From Vreelandella glaciei (GTDB taxonomy: Bacteria > Pseudomonadota > Gammaproteobacteria > Pseudomonadales > Halomonadaceae): a DNA stretch of 52,568 nucleotides. This document shows, one piece after another, positions 16,165 through 22,893 of the stretch. How positions within the stretch are numbered: the first letter of the stretch is position 1; each line of letters opens with the position of its first letter. A program made the translations under genes and the position numbers. The notes under the pieces were generated by a model. It was not told the origin of the DNA. It saw nothing but the letters and a program-made list of their open reading frames with translations, and made no database searches. The stretch is taken from contig NZ_JACCDE010000035.1 of NCBI RefSeq assembly GCF_013415125.1, positions 1 to 52,568 on the forward strand, given 5' to 3'.

Positions 16165-16976
16165 CAGTCCCCCTTAAACTCAGGTTTTTGTTTGGCTACA
16201 AAGGCGTGGTAGGCGCGCTCGAAATCGTTGGTCTGCATACAGATTGCCTGGGCCTGGGCTTCCGATTCGATGGCCTGCTCCAGACTCATCGACCACTCCT
16301 GGTTTAGCTGGGTCTTGGTAATGCTGTGGCCAAAGGTCGGGCCCTGAGCCAGCCGGGTGGCGTAGGCAATGGCGTCTTCTTCAAGGGCATCCGGCTCGAC
16401 CACGCGGTTGTAGAAGCCCCACTGGAAGCCCTCTTCGGCACTCATGCTGCGGCCGCTGTAGAGCAGGTCTGCGGCGCGGCCTTGACCGATAATGCGTGGA
16501 AGAATCGCGCAGGCGCCCATATCGCAGCCCGCCAGGCCCACCCGGGTAAACAGGAACGCCGTGCTGGCGCGAGGGGTGGCAAAGCGAATATCCGAGGACA
16601 TGGCGATAATCGCCCCCGCCCCCACACAAATGCCGTCTACGGCGGCGATAATGGGCTTGCCGCAATTCAGCATGGCCTTGACCAGATCCCCGGTCATGCG
16701 GGTGAATTCGAGCAGGCCCTTCATATCTTTGCCCACTAGCGGGCCGATAATTTCATGTACATCGCCGCCGGAGCAGAAGTTCTCGCCGTTGGAGGTAAAC
16801 ACCACGGCCTGCACATCCGCGGCGTAGGCCAGATCACGAAAGGTATCGCGCAGCTCTGCGTAGCTCTCAAAGGTCAGCGGATTTTTGCGCTCAGGGCGAT
16901 TGAGCCGAATAACGGCGACATCGCCACGCATTTCCCAGATAAAGTGCTCGGGGGCCAGGTCAACCATGCTCTTCAT
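16164..16976 (-). CDS. Enoyl-CoA hydratase/isomerase family protein
   Basis: A 270-residue crotonase-fold protein. Characteristic features are VAVIRLNRPERKNPLTFESY, the oxyanion-hole segment VVFTSNGENFCSGGDVHEII, and KPIIAAVDGICVGAGAIIAM. The first catalytic-glutamate position of typical hydratases reads GLAGCDMGACAILPRIIG, so glutamate is replaced by Asp/Met there. This is seen in crotonase members that are not simple hydratases, such as hydrolases, isomerases or ring-opening enzymes. Its end overlaps the acyl-CoA dehydrogenase start. Within the island it may act on the alicyclic CoA ester; the precise reaction is open. Confidence 0.88.
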   Translation of the reverse strand: MKSMVDLAPEHFIWEMRGDVAVIRLNRPERKNPLTFESYAELRDTFRDLAYAADVQAVVFTSNGENFCSGGDVHEIIGPLVGKDMKGLLEFTRMTGDLVKAMLNCGKPIIAAVDGICVGAGAIIAMSSDIRFATPRASTAFLFTRVGLAGCDMGACAILPRIIGQGRAADLLYSGRSMSAEEGFQWGFYNRVVEPDALEEDAIAYATRLAQGPTFGHSITKTQLNQEWSMSLEQAIESEAQAQAICMQTNDFERAYHAFVAKQKPEFKGD

Positions 16977-17000
16977 ATTGTTGTTCTCGCCTGTCAGTGA

Positions 17001-17453
17001 TTAGTGGGTATCGTCAAGAGAAGCCGGTAAGCGGTGGAGCAGCTCGCCGATATGATGGGCATCCTCTTCGGTCACCCCTTCGAACAGCGCGTTGATCCAG
17101 CGCTCATGCTCAATGGCCATGGCACTGAAGCTCTCGCGGCCAGCGCCGGTCAGGCAGACCCGCGTGGCGCGACGGTCGCCCTCAATGGCAATACGTTCCA
17201 CGGCGCCATCCTCCACCAAGCGATCGATGATGCCGGTGACATTGCCGTTGGAAACCCGCAGCCGCTTGGAGAGCTCGTTCATTTTTAGGCCCTCCGCACT
17301 GGCGTACAGGGCCGCCATGACATCAAAGCGGGGGAGTGTGGAGTCGTGCTCGGTACGCAGTCGCTCACGCAGCTCGGACTCCACCTGACGGGTAACCCGC
17401 AGCATGCGCAGCCATAAGCGCAGGCGTTCTTTACTTAAGCTTTCTGCCGTCAT
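17001..17453 (-). CDS. MarR-family transcriptional regulator
   Basis: A 150-residue regulator. The winged helix is evident in LPRFDVMAALYASAEGLKMN, ELSKRLRVSNGNVTGIIDRLVEDGAVER, and the wing GDRRATRVCLTGAGRESF. Proteins of this kind in aromatic-CoA operons are usually repressors relieved by the aryl-CoA thioester. Its ATG overlaps the preceding SDR stop as ATGA, so it is made from the operon it probably controls. A candidate operator lies upstream of the first gene, around 20539-20557. Confidence 0.9.
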   Translation of the reverse strand: MTAESLSKERLRLWLRMLRVTRQVESELRERLRTEHDSTLPRFDVMAALYASAEGLKMNELSKRLRVSNGNVTGIIDRLVEDGAVERIAIEGDRRATRVCLTGAGRESFSAMAIEHERWINALFEGVTEEDAHHIGELLHRLPASLDDTH

Positions 17454-18190
17454 ACTTCGCCCCCTGAGATGGAAATCGCCTGGCCGTTAATCGCGCCGCT
17501 GTTAGGCCCGCATAGCCATAGGGCGGTAGCGGAGACCTCAGCAGGAGTGACTAAACGTCCGGTGGGGTTGGTAGATTGAAAGTGCGCGGTAGCCTGTTCG
17601 GCGGACTGACCTGTTTTGGTCACAATGTTCTCGACGCTGGCGGCCAGCAGCGGTGTATCGGTAAAACCGGGGCAGAGCGCATTGACGGTCAGGTTGCGGG
17701 TGGCGGTTTCAGCCGCTAGTGAACGCACCAGGCCCACCACACCGTGTTTGGCCGCGCAGTAAGCGCCCACGTAGGCGTAGCCCTTCAGGCCAGCCGTGGA
17801 AGCCACGGCAATCAGTCGGCCGCCATCGTTCAGCTGTTTCAGTCCTTCACGCAGGGTTAGAAACACCCCGCTGAGGTTGACGTTCAGCATGTGCTGCCAC
17901 TGCTCGAAAGAGGTCTTGGCGAAAGGGGCGCTTTCCGCGGCCCCGGCGTTGGCGATCACGATATCGACGCTGCCCAACTCCTCGAAGAGCGCCACCATGG
18001 CGGCCTCATCGGTGACATCCACCACGGCGACATGGATGCCTTCGTGCTGCTCGGCGACCGCTTGCAGGGCAGCTTCCCGGCGGCCGGTAATCGTGACCTC
18101 GGCGCCCGCTTGGGCAAAGGCCAGGGCCATATCGGCACCAATCCCGCTGCCACCGCCGGTAATCACAGCTTTCTTGCCGGTCAAATTCAT
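17450..18190 (-). CDS. Short-chain dehydrogenase/reductase (3-hydroxyacyl-CoA dehydrogenase-like)
   Basis: A 246-residue NAD(P)-dependent SDR. It shows the Rossmann motif TGGGSGIGADMA, the NAG motif IVIANAGAAES, and the catalytic Ser (VASTAGLKG) with Tyr/Lys in YCAAKHG, where the usual YxxxK is met by Y-C-A-A-K. The frame begins slightly earlier at a TTG, but GAGGG spacing and the ATGA overlap with the monooxygenase stop favour ATG at 18190. In this operon it may oxidise a 3-hydroxyacyl-CoA or the alicyclic hydroxy-CoA intermediate. Confidence 0.9.
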   Translation of the reverse strand: MNLTGKKAVITGGGSGIGADMALAFAQAGAEVTITGRREAALQAVAEQHEGIHVAVVDVTDEAAMVALFEELGSVDIVIANAGAAESAPFAKTSFEQWQHMLNVNLSGVFLTLREGLKQLNDGGRLIAVASTAGLKGYAYVGAYCAAKHGVVGLVRSLAAETATRNLTVNALCPGFTDTPLLAASVENIVTKTGQSAEQATAHFQSTNPTGRLVTPAEVSATALWLCGPNSGAINGQAISISGGEV

Positions 18191-20472
18191 ATCCAACCCT
18201 CGCCACGTTCAGCCAAGCGCTGCAACTGATCGGCGCCTGCTCGATAGGGGGCAGGCCACTCCACTTCGCTGTCACCTAAGCCAGCGGCAACGTGCAGTAG
18301 CCAATAAGGGTCAGCCAGGTGAGGGCGGGCGATACAAACTAAGTCAGCGCGCCCAGCAATAAGAATCGAGTTCACATGGTCGGCCTGATAGATATTGCCC
18401 ACCGCCATGGTGGCAATCGATGCTTCGTTACGAATCCGGTCAGAGAAGGGGGTCTGGAACATGCGCCCATAAACGGGCTTTGCCTGAGTCGAGGTCTGCC
18501 CGGCAGAGACATCGACGATATCCACCTCAGAATCGCGCAGCCGTTTGGCGATTTCCACCGCATCGTCCGGGGTGATGCCTTCTTCGCCGCACCAGTCGTT
18601 GGCAGAAATACGCACCGAAAGCGGCTTATGAGCGGGCCAAACGCGGCGCACGGCGTTGATCACTTCCAACGGGTAACGCAGCCGATTATCTAAAGCGCCG
18701 CCATACTCATCGTTACGATGGTTGGTCAGGGGTGTGATAAACGAAGAGAGCAGGTAGCCGTGGGCGGCGTGAATCTCGATCATATCGAAGCCCGCGCGGT
18801 CAGCCATTTGCGCTGCGCTGACGAACTCGTCGCGGATGCGATCCATATCCTCGCGATCCATCGCCTTCGGCACCTGGTTGCGCGCTGCCCAAGGTTGAGC
18901 AGAGGCTGACAGTATTGGCCAGTTGCCCTCCGCCAGCGGGGCATCCATCTCCTGCCAGCCGAGTTGGGTAGAGCCTTTAGGGCCGGAGTGACCTATTTGG
19001 GCACACAGCTTGGCGTTGGTTTCCGCGTGAACAAAATCACACAGGCGCTTCCAGGCTACTTCATGCTCGGGGGCGTACAGCCCTGGGCAGCCGGGGGTAA
19101 TACGCCCAGTGGGGCTGACGCAGGTCATTTCGGTATACACCAGTCCCGCACCGCCTTTGGCCCGCTCGGCGTAGTGGCTAAAGTGCCAATCGGTTGGGCA
19201 GCCATCCACGGCTTTGTACTGGGCCATGGGCGAGACCACGACGCGATTAATCAGCGTCATCTCTCGCAGTTGGTAGGGGGCAAACATCGGTGCGCGGGCG
19301 CTGTCTGGATTGCCCGCCTGGGTTTGAAACCAGCGCTCGGCGCTCTCCAGCCACTCGGGGTCGCGCACCCGTAGGTTTTCGTGACTGATGCGCTGGGAGC
19401 GGGTCAGTAACGAGTAGTTGAACTGCACCGGGTCGAGATCCAGGTAGCGCTCTACCTGCTCAAACCACTCGGTGGAGTTACGTGCCGCGGACTGTAAGCG
19501 CAGCACCTCGAAACGGCGGTCTTCTTCGTAGCGGGCGATGGCAGCTTCCCTACTGCTTTCACTGTGTAAGCAGTTAGCCAGCGTTATGGCGCTTTCCAGG
19601 GCGAGTTTGGAGCCCGAGCCAATCGAGAAGTGGGCAGTCGCTGCGGCATCGCCCATCAGTACTACATTCTCATAGCTCCAACGCTCGCAAAGCACCCGTG
19701 GAAAGTTGATCCACGCCGAGCCGCGTATATGGTTGGCGTTGGTCATCAGCGCATGGCCATCAAGATGCTTGGCAAAAATACGCTCGCAGACTGCAATCGA
19801 TTCCTGCTGGCTCAGCTCACCAAAGCCAAACGCCTGCCAGGTGGCTTCACTGCACTCGACAATAAAAGTCGCCGTATCGTTATCAAACTGGTAAGCGTGG
19901 GCCCACACCCAGCCATGCTCGGTGTGCTCGAAAATAAAGGTGAAAGCGTCGTTAAAGGTCTGGTGCGTGCCCAACCAAACAAATTTACACGCCCGCACAT
20001 CAATATCGGGTTTGAAATGCTCAGCATAGGTTTGGCGGGTGCGGGAGTTCAGGCCATCGGCCGCCAACACCAAGTCATATTCTTGCCGGTACTGTTCAAT
20101 GGCGTCTTCTGTGGCATCGGTTTCAAAACGCATGTCTACGCCGAGTTCGCGGGCGCGCTCCTGGAGCAGAATTAACAGCTGGCGGCGGCCAATACCGCAA
20201 AAGCCGTGGCCGGTGGAGACGGTTTTGACGCCTTTATGAACAACTGCAATATCATCCCAATAGGCGAAATGCTCACGAATTCGCTCTGCGCTAACCGGGT
20301 CGTTGGCTGCCAGGTTGTCTAGGGTTTCATCTGATAACACCACGCCCCAGCCAAAGGTATCGTCTGCACGGTTACGCTCAAACACCACGATCTCATGGGA
20401 AGGGTCCTGCAGTTTCATACTGATGGCGAAATAAAGGCCAGCAGGCCCTCCACCCAGGCAGGCAATTCTCAT
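18187..20472 (-). CDS. Bifunctional FAD monooxygenase/OYE reductase, 2-aminobenzoyl-CoA monooxygenase/reductase type
   Basis: A 761-residue two-domain flavoenzyme. Residues 1 to about 390 form an aromatic-ring hydroxylase: the dinucleotide motif CLGGGPAGLYFAISMKL at the very start and the second FAD motif VVLMGDAAATAHFSIGSG near 285. From about 400 an old-yellow-enzyme barrel begins (MFAPYQLREMTLINRVVVSP), with FDMIEIHAAHGYLLSSFI and NHRNDEYGG. This fusion is the hallmark of 2-aminobenzoyl-CoA monooxygenase/reductase, described in Azoarcus evansii, and of the salicylyl-CoA 5-hydroxylase/oxidoreductase relatives. The enzyme oxygenates and then reduces the aryl-CoA to a non-aromatic 2-amino-5-oxo product. 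It is the first gene of the operon. Salicylyl-CoA or another hydroxylated aryl-CoA remains an alternative substrate. Confidence 0.9.
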   Translation of the reverse strand: MRIACLGGGPAGLYFAISMKLQDPSHEIVVFERNRADDTFGWGVVLSDETLDNLAANDPVSAERIREHFAYWDDIAVVHKGVKTVSTGHGFCGIGRRQLLILLQERARELGVDMRFETDATEDAIEQYRQEYDLVLAADGLNSRTRQTYAEHFKPDIDVRACKFVWLGTHQTFNDAFTFIFEHTEHGWVWAHAYQFDNDTATFIVECSEATWQAFGFGELSQQESIAVCERIFAKHLDGHALMTNANHIRGSAWINFPRVLCERWSYENVVLMGDAAATAHFSIGSGSKLALESAITLANCLHSESSREAAIARYEEDRRFEVLRLQSAARNSTEWFEQVERYLDLDPVQFNYSLLTRSQRISHENLRVRDPEWLESAERWFQTQAGNPDSARAPMFAPYQLREMTLINRVVVSPMAQYKAVDGCPTDWHFSHYAERAKGGAGLVYTEMTCVSPTGRITPGCPGLYAPEHEVAWKRLCDFVHAETNAKLCAQIGHSGPKGSTQLGWQEMDAPLAEGNWPILSASAQPWAARNQVPKAMDREDMDRIRDEFVSAAQMADRAGFDMIEIHAAHGYLLSSFITPLTNHRNDEYGGALDNRLRYPLEVINAVRRVWPAHKPLSVRISANDWCGEEGITPDDAVEIAKRLRDSEVDIVDVSAGQTSTQAKPVYGRMFQTPFSDRIRNEASIATMAVGNIYQADHVNSILIAGRADLVCIARPHLADPYWLLHVAAGLGDSEVEWPAPYRAGADQLQRLAERGEGWI

Positions 20473-20538
20473 TATTTTTCTCCACAGGGAAATACACTCT
20501 GTTTTTGAAGATAGGAGAGGTATGTATAAAATTCAAGC

Positions 20539-20557
20539 TTAAACTGTTTATGTTTAA
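20539..20557. promoter_or_regulatory. Candidate MarR operator upstream of the catabolic operon
   Basis: Nested symmetry sits 67-85 bases before the monooxygenase start. TTAAAC (20539-20544) and GTTTAA (20552-20557) form an inverted repeat, while TAAAC-T-GTTTA (20540-20550) is a perfect 11-base palindrome. The local sequence is AT-rich, as expected for the promoter. No convincing -35/-10 pair could be fixed. Confidence 0.4.
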
Positions 20558-20700
20558 AATACTTTTCTATGCAGACACTTGGTGACCGTAAAGCGGCTTT
20601 GCTCGCAATGCTGGCTGGAAGATGAGAGCATAAATATAGGTAAAACGTGGCAAGACCAGTTGTTTGAGAACGCTGGTTATCAGCCATAGAAGAAAGCGTT

Positions 20701-20811
20701 ATGGGTAATAAACGTTTAGTACCAAGGAAACCGTACTTGCCGGGATTGACAGCGATAGTGGGAGGCGCGACTCTAAGCCTATTCATTGTCCTGAGCGGCA
20801 CTGGTACTTAA
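20701..20811 (+). CDS. Candidate 36-residue single-span membrane peptide
   Basis: A short ORF reads MGNKRLVPRKPYLPGLTAIV, then GGATLSLFIVLSGTGT. It has a basic N-terminus (K4, R5, R9, K10) followed by one hydrophobic span of about 20 residues, the classic shape of a small bacterial membrane protein. GAAGAAAG just upstream is a weak ribosome binding site. The ORF ends 39 bases before the rsd start and reads in the same direction, so the two could be cotranscribed. An antisense ORF covers the same bases but is unconvincing. No family is recognised. Confidence 0.45.
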   Translation: MGNKRLVPRKPYLPGLTAIVGGATLSLFIVLSGTGT

Positions 20812-20850
20812 AAGATTAGTAGTTAAAAGGTGAGTTAAGGAGAAAGCCCC

Positions 20851-21339
20851 ATGCTCGAAGATTGCAAAAATGCCCTGGAGCGCTGGGGAGGCGTGCATGT
20901 TTTGATTGACCGCTGGTTAGATCAGCGTCGTCAGCTGTTAGTCAGCTTTATTGAACTGAAAGAAGCATGTGACGCTGAACTGGAAGCCGTCAGCAAAGCG
21001 CCTATTGATACGTTCAGTGAGCAATTAATGGACTATATCAGCGCTGGTCACTTTGAAATTTATCCTCAGCTGTCGGAAGAGGCGCAGGCCTTCGGCGATG
21101 AGGCCGCGCTGGTCATTGCAGAGAAGTTGCTCGAACGTTTAGAAATGTCGACTGAGATGGTCTTGGAGTTCGATACCGACTTCGGTTCAACCCTCAGCTG
21201 CGAACAAAATATTGCCCGGCTACCGGCCTGGATCGATCGCCTGGCCCGTGGCCTCACCGAACGCTTTGCATTGGAAGACCAGTTAATTGCGCGCTTACAC
21301 GCTGCGCACAGCCCGCAAAGCACCAAAGCACCTGCTTAA
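20851..21339 (+). CDS. rsd: Rsd/AlgQ-family anti-sigma-70 regulator
   Basis: A 162-residue all-helical protein of the Rsd/AlgQ family, which binds sigma-70 region 4 and shifts RNA polymerase toward alternative sigma factors. Recognisable stretches are VHVLIDRWLDQRRQLLVSFI (sigma-binding face), LMDYISAGHFEIYPQLSEEA and ERFALEDQLIARLHAA near the C-terminus, matching Escherichia coli Rsd in order and spacing. AAGGAG precedes the ATG. The alginate link of AlgQ in Pseudomonas need not apply here. Downstream is the palindrome arm and the IS element. Confidence 0.9.
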   Translation: MLEDCKNALERWGGVHVLIDRWLDQRRQLLVSFIELKEACDAELEAVSKAPIDTFSEQLMDYISAGHFEIYPQLSEEAQAFGDEAALVIAEKLLERLEMSTEMVLEFDTDFGSTLSCEQNIARLPAWIDRLARGLTERFALEDQLIARLHAAHSPQSTKAPA

Positions 21340-21385
21340 CTAATTCTTGCCATGTAATGAGGGGCTTATGCGATGAGCCTCTTCT

Positions 21386-21396
21386 ATGTCATTGCG
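21386..21396. repeat. Left arm of a dispersed palindrome, split by the IS element
   Basis: ATGTCATTGC (21386-21395) is the exact inverse complement of GCAATGACAT (22854-22863) on the far side of the IS. Together with GCAATCTC (22806-22813) and GAGATTGC (22834-22841), they rebuild a nested palindrome of the GTCATTGCGAGG...GCAATCTC kind. Confidence 0.8.
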
Positions 21397-21400
21397 TATA

Positions 21401-21413
21401 GGGACTCCTCCCC
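21401..21413. repeat. Left subterminal inverted repeat of the IS
   Basis: GGGACTCCTCCCC, the perfect inverse complement of 22768-22780. Confidence 0.92.
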
Positions 21414-21656
21414 GGTTGCAAGCTCCGATGATGAACAACATAAGCCGATGCGTGCGTATAGTCGGTCTCTTAATGGGGACGCTATCCCCTGACCCTGATG
21501 AACGTCGCGCACCTTCTCTCCTCAACGAGGCGTAGGCTTTTTCAGCCATCGCAATGAGCAGGTTTTGAGAAGGTCGGTCTGACCTGTTTTTCATCGATCG
21601 TTGCCCGGCAACAAGGTAGCCGCCTGTCGGCGCTTAGCCGCTGATGGTGCTACCGC
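21414..21656 (-). ncRNA. Noncoding end of the IS, candidate bridge RNA region
   Basis: In IS110-family elements a structured bridge RNA encoded in the noncoding end pairs with both donor and target; in the IS1111 subgroup it lies beside the 3' end of the transposase gene. This stretch has that position and is rich in hairpins: GTTGC (21600-21604)/GCAAC (21608-21612), CGCC/GGCG at 21621-21632, and CGCTGATGGTG (21639-21649)/CACCATCAGCG (21663-21673), which spans the transposase stop. It also holds short matches to the insertion junctions (see findings). Boundaries and expression are inferred. Confidence 0.5.
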
Positions 21657-22706
21657 TTAGCTCACCATCAGCGCGGAACCGTCGTTAAACTCTCTACAAT
21701 AGGACTGTCCGCTGTGCAGAACCGCCCAGGCGGTTCGCACTGTCTTGTTCGCTAACGCGACAGCCGCTTTGTTCTTGCCAACGCGAGCGACCAGGGATCG
21801 TAGCCAACGACTTTTAGCATCCTGTTTGTCACCCACGGTGTTGATGACCGAGTGTGCGCCACGTATCAGGGCGGCTTTCAGCGAGATTTGCCCCGTTCGG
21901 CCAATGCCCTTGATCTTCGCGATGCCACCACTGCTGTGTTGTGTCGGCGTTAACCCCAGATAGGCTGACGCTTGGCGACCTTTCTTGAACGCGTCGCCGT
22001 TACCGAGGGCGCTATAGAGCTGGGTGGCGACCACCGGCCCCACTCCCTCAATCGCCAACAGTTGGCGACAAGGCATCACCGCACGGCTCATCTGCTCCAC
22101 GCGCTTATCCAGTGACTGAATGCGCTCGTTGAGTCGATCCAGCTCCGCCATTTGCTCGGCAATCAAGTCACGCATCAGCATCGAAAGCTCGTTATCGGCA
22201 TCTTCTAGGGCGAGCCAGACACGTTGCTTTAATGCCTTCTGACCACGACCGCTGATAATCCCGTACTCCTGTAATAAGCCATGAACCTGGTTGATCAACT
22301 GGGTGCGCTGATGAATGTACCTTTCCCGAATGCGGTGCAGGCTCTGAATATCCTGCTGCTCGACGCTTTTGAGCGGTACAAAGCGCATGTCTGGGCGCAA
22401 ACCCGCCTCTACAATAGCGAGAGCGTCATTGGCATCTGTCTTGTGCCCCTTGCGAAAAGGCGTCACAAACTGGGGCGAAATGAGGGCAACGGTATGGCCG
22501 AGGGCCTGCAGCTGTCGCGCCCAATAATGCGATCCACCGCACGCCTCCATGAACACCCGACAGGCCGGTTGGCGGCGCATAAAATCCAAGACCTGATGCC
22601 GTTTAAGCTCTTTGTTGACCTGAACACGCGAGGAGTGTGTGTCGACAACACACACTTGAAAAACACGCTTTGCCAGATCAATACCGATTATCTTATGCTT
22701 GTTCAT
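21657..22706 (-). CDS. IS110/IS1111-type transposase
   Basis: A 349-residue transposase with the IS110 two-domain plan. The N-terminal RuvC-like DEDD domain shows IIGIDLAKRVFQV (first Asp), VFMEACGGSHYWARQL (Glu) and GHKTDANDALAI (paired Asp). A helical middle follows (LNERIQSLDKRVEQMSRAVM). The C-terminal transposase_20 domain contains LLAIEGVGPVVATQLYSALG and AYLGLTPTQHSSGGIAKIKG with the conserved serine. I start at the ATG at 22706, placed behind GGAGGGG; an ATG at 22724 overlaps that site. The gene appears intact, so the element may be active. Confidence 0.93.
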   Translation of the reverse strand: MNKHKIIGIDLAKRVFQVCVVDTHSSRVQVNKELKRHQVLDFMRRQPACRVFMEACGGSHYWARQLQALGHTVALISPQFVTPFRKGHKTDANDALAIVEAGLRPDMRFVPLKSVEQQDIQSLHRIRERYIHQRTQLINQVHGLLQEYGIISGRGQKALKQRVWLALEDADNELSMLMRDLIAEQMAELDRLNERIQSLDKRVEQMSRAVMPCRQLLAIEGVGPVVATQLYSALGNGDAFKKGRQASAYLGLTPTQHSSGGIAKIKGIGRTGQISLKAALIRGAHSVINTVGDKQDAKSRWLRSLVARVGKNKAAVALANKTVRTAWAVLHSGQSYCREFNDGSALMVS

Positions 22707-22767
22707 GACTCTTCCCCTCCGCATTGAAGTGGTTCAACTATCAATGTAGCTCTCTGAAGCTTCGAGA

Positions 22768-22780
22768 GGGGAGGAGTCCC
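22768..22780. repeat. Right subterminal inverted repeat of the IS
   Basis: GGGGAGGAGTCCC, the perfect inverse complement of 21401-21413, 62 bases upstream of the transposase start on the minus strand. Confidence 0.92.
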
Positions 22781-22788
22781 TTTCATTG

Positions 22789-22863
22789 AGGAGCGCAGCG
22801 ACGCGGCAATCTCTTTGGCTGTAGCTCAATCCCGAGATTGCTTCGCTTCACTTGCAATGACAT
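22789..22863. repeat. Right part of the split palindrome
   Basis: It begins AGGAGCGCAGCGACGC and contains GCAATCTC (22806-22813), its complement GAGATTGC (22834-22841), and the outer arm GCAATGACAT (22854-22863). It lies in the gap between convergent rsd and the RND gene, a typical place for REP-like repeats and also a plausible transcription terminator. Confidence 0.75.
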
Positions 22864-22893
22864 GAGGGCTGGCAATGGCACGTTTATCCGCCA

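Larger units (their letters stand above)
21397..22788 (-). mobile_element. IS110-family insertion sequence, IS1111 subgroup
   Basis: An element of about 1.39 kb bounded by a perfect 13-bp subterminal inverted repeat, GGGACTCCTCCCC (21401-21413) and GGGGAGGAGTCCC (22768-22780), with four extra bases outside the left copy and about eight outside the right. Subterminal repeats, a short noncoding stretch upstream of the transposase and a long one (about 250 bases) downstream are the IS1111 layout. No target duplication is needed in this family. The insertion splits a host palindrome. Exact ends are uncertain by a few bases because CATTG occurs at both junctions. Confidence 0.88.

Noticed and set aside
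20472..20801. 109-codon minus-strand ORF upstream of the monooxygenase
   Set aside because: It ends exactly at the monooxygenase start region, has no ribosome binding site or recognisable domain, and covers the promoter and operator-like palindrome.
21340..21594. 84-codon minus-strand ORF spanning the left IS boundary
   Set aside because: It crosses from the IS noncoding end into host sequence, so it cannot be an ancestral gene; the region is better explained as the structured noncoding end.
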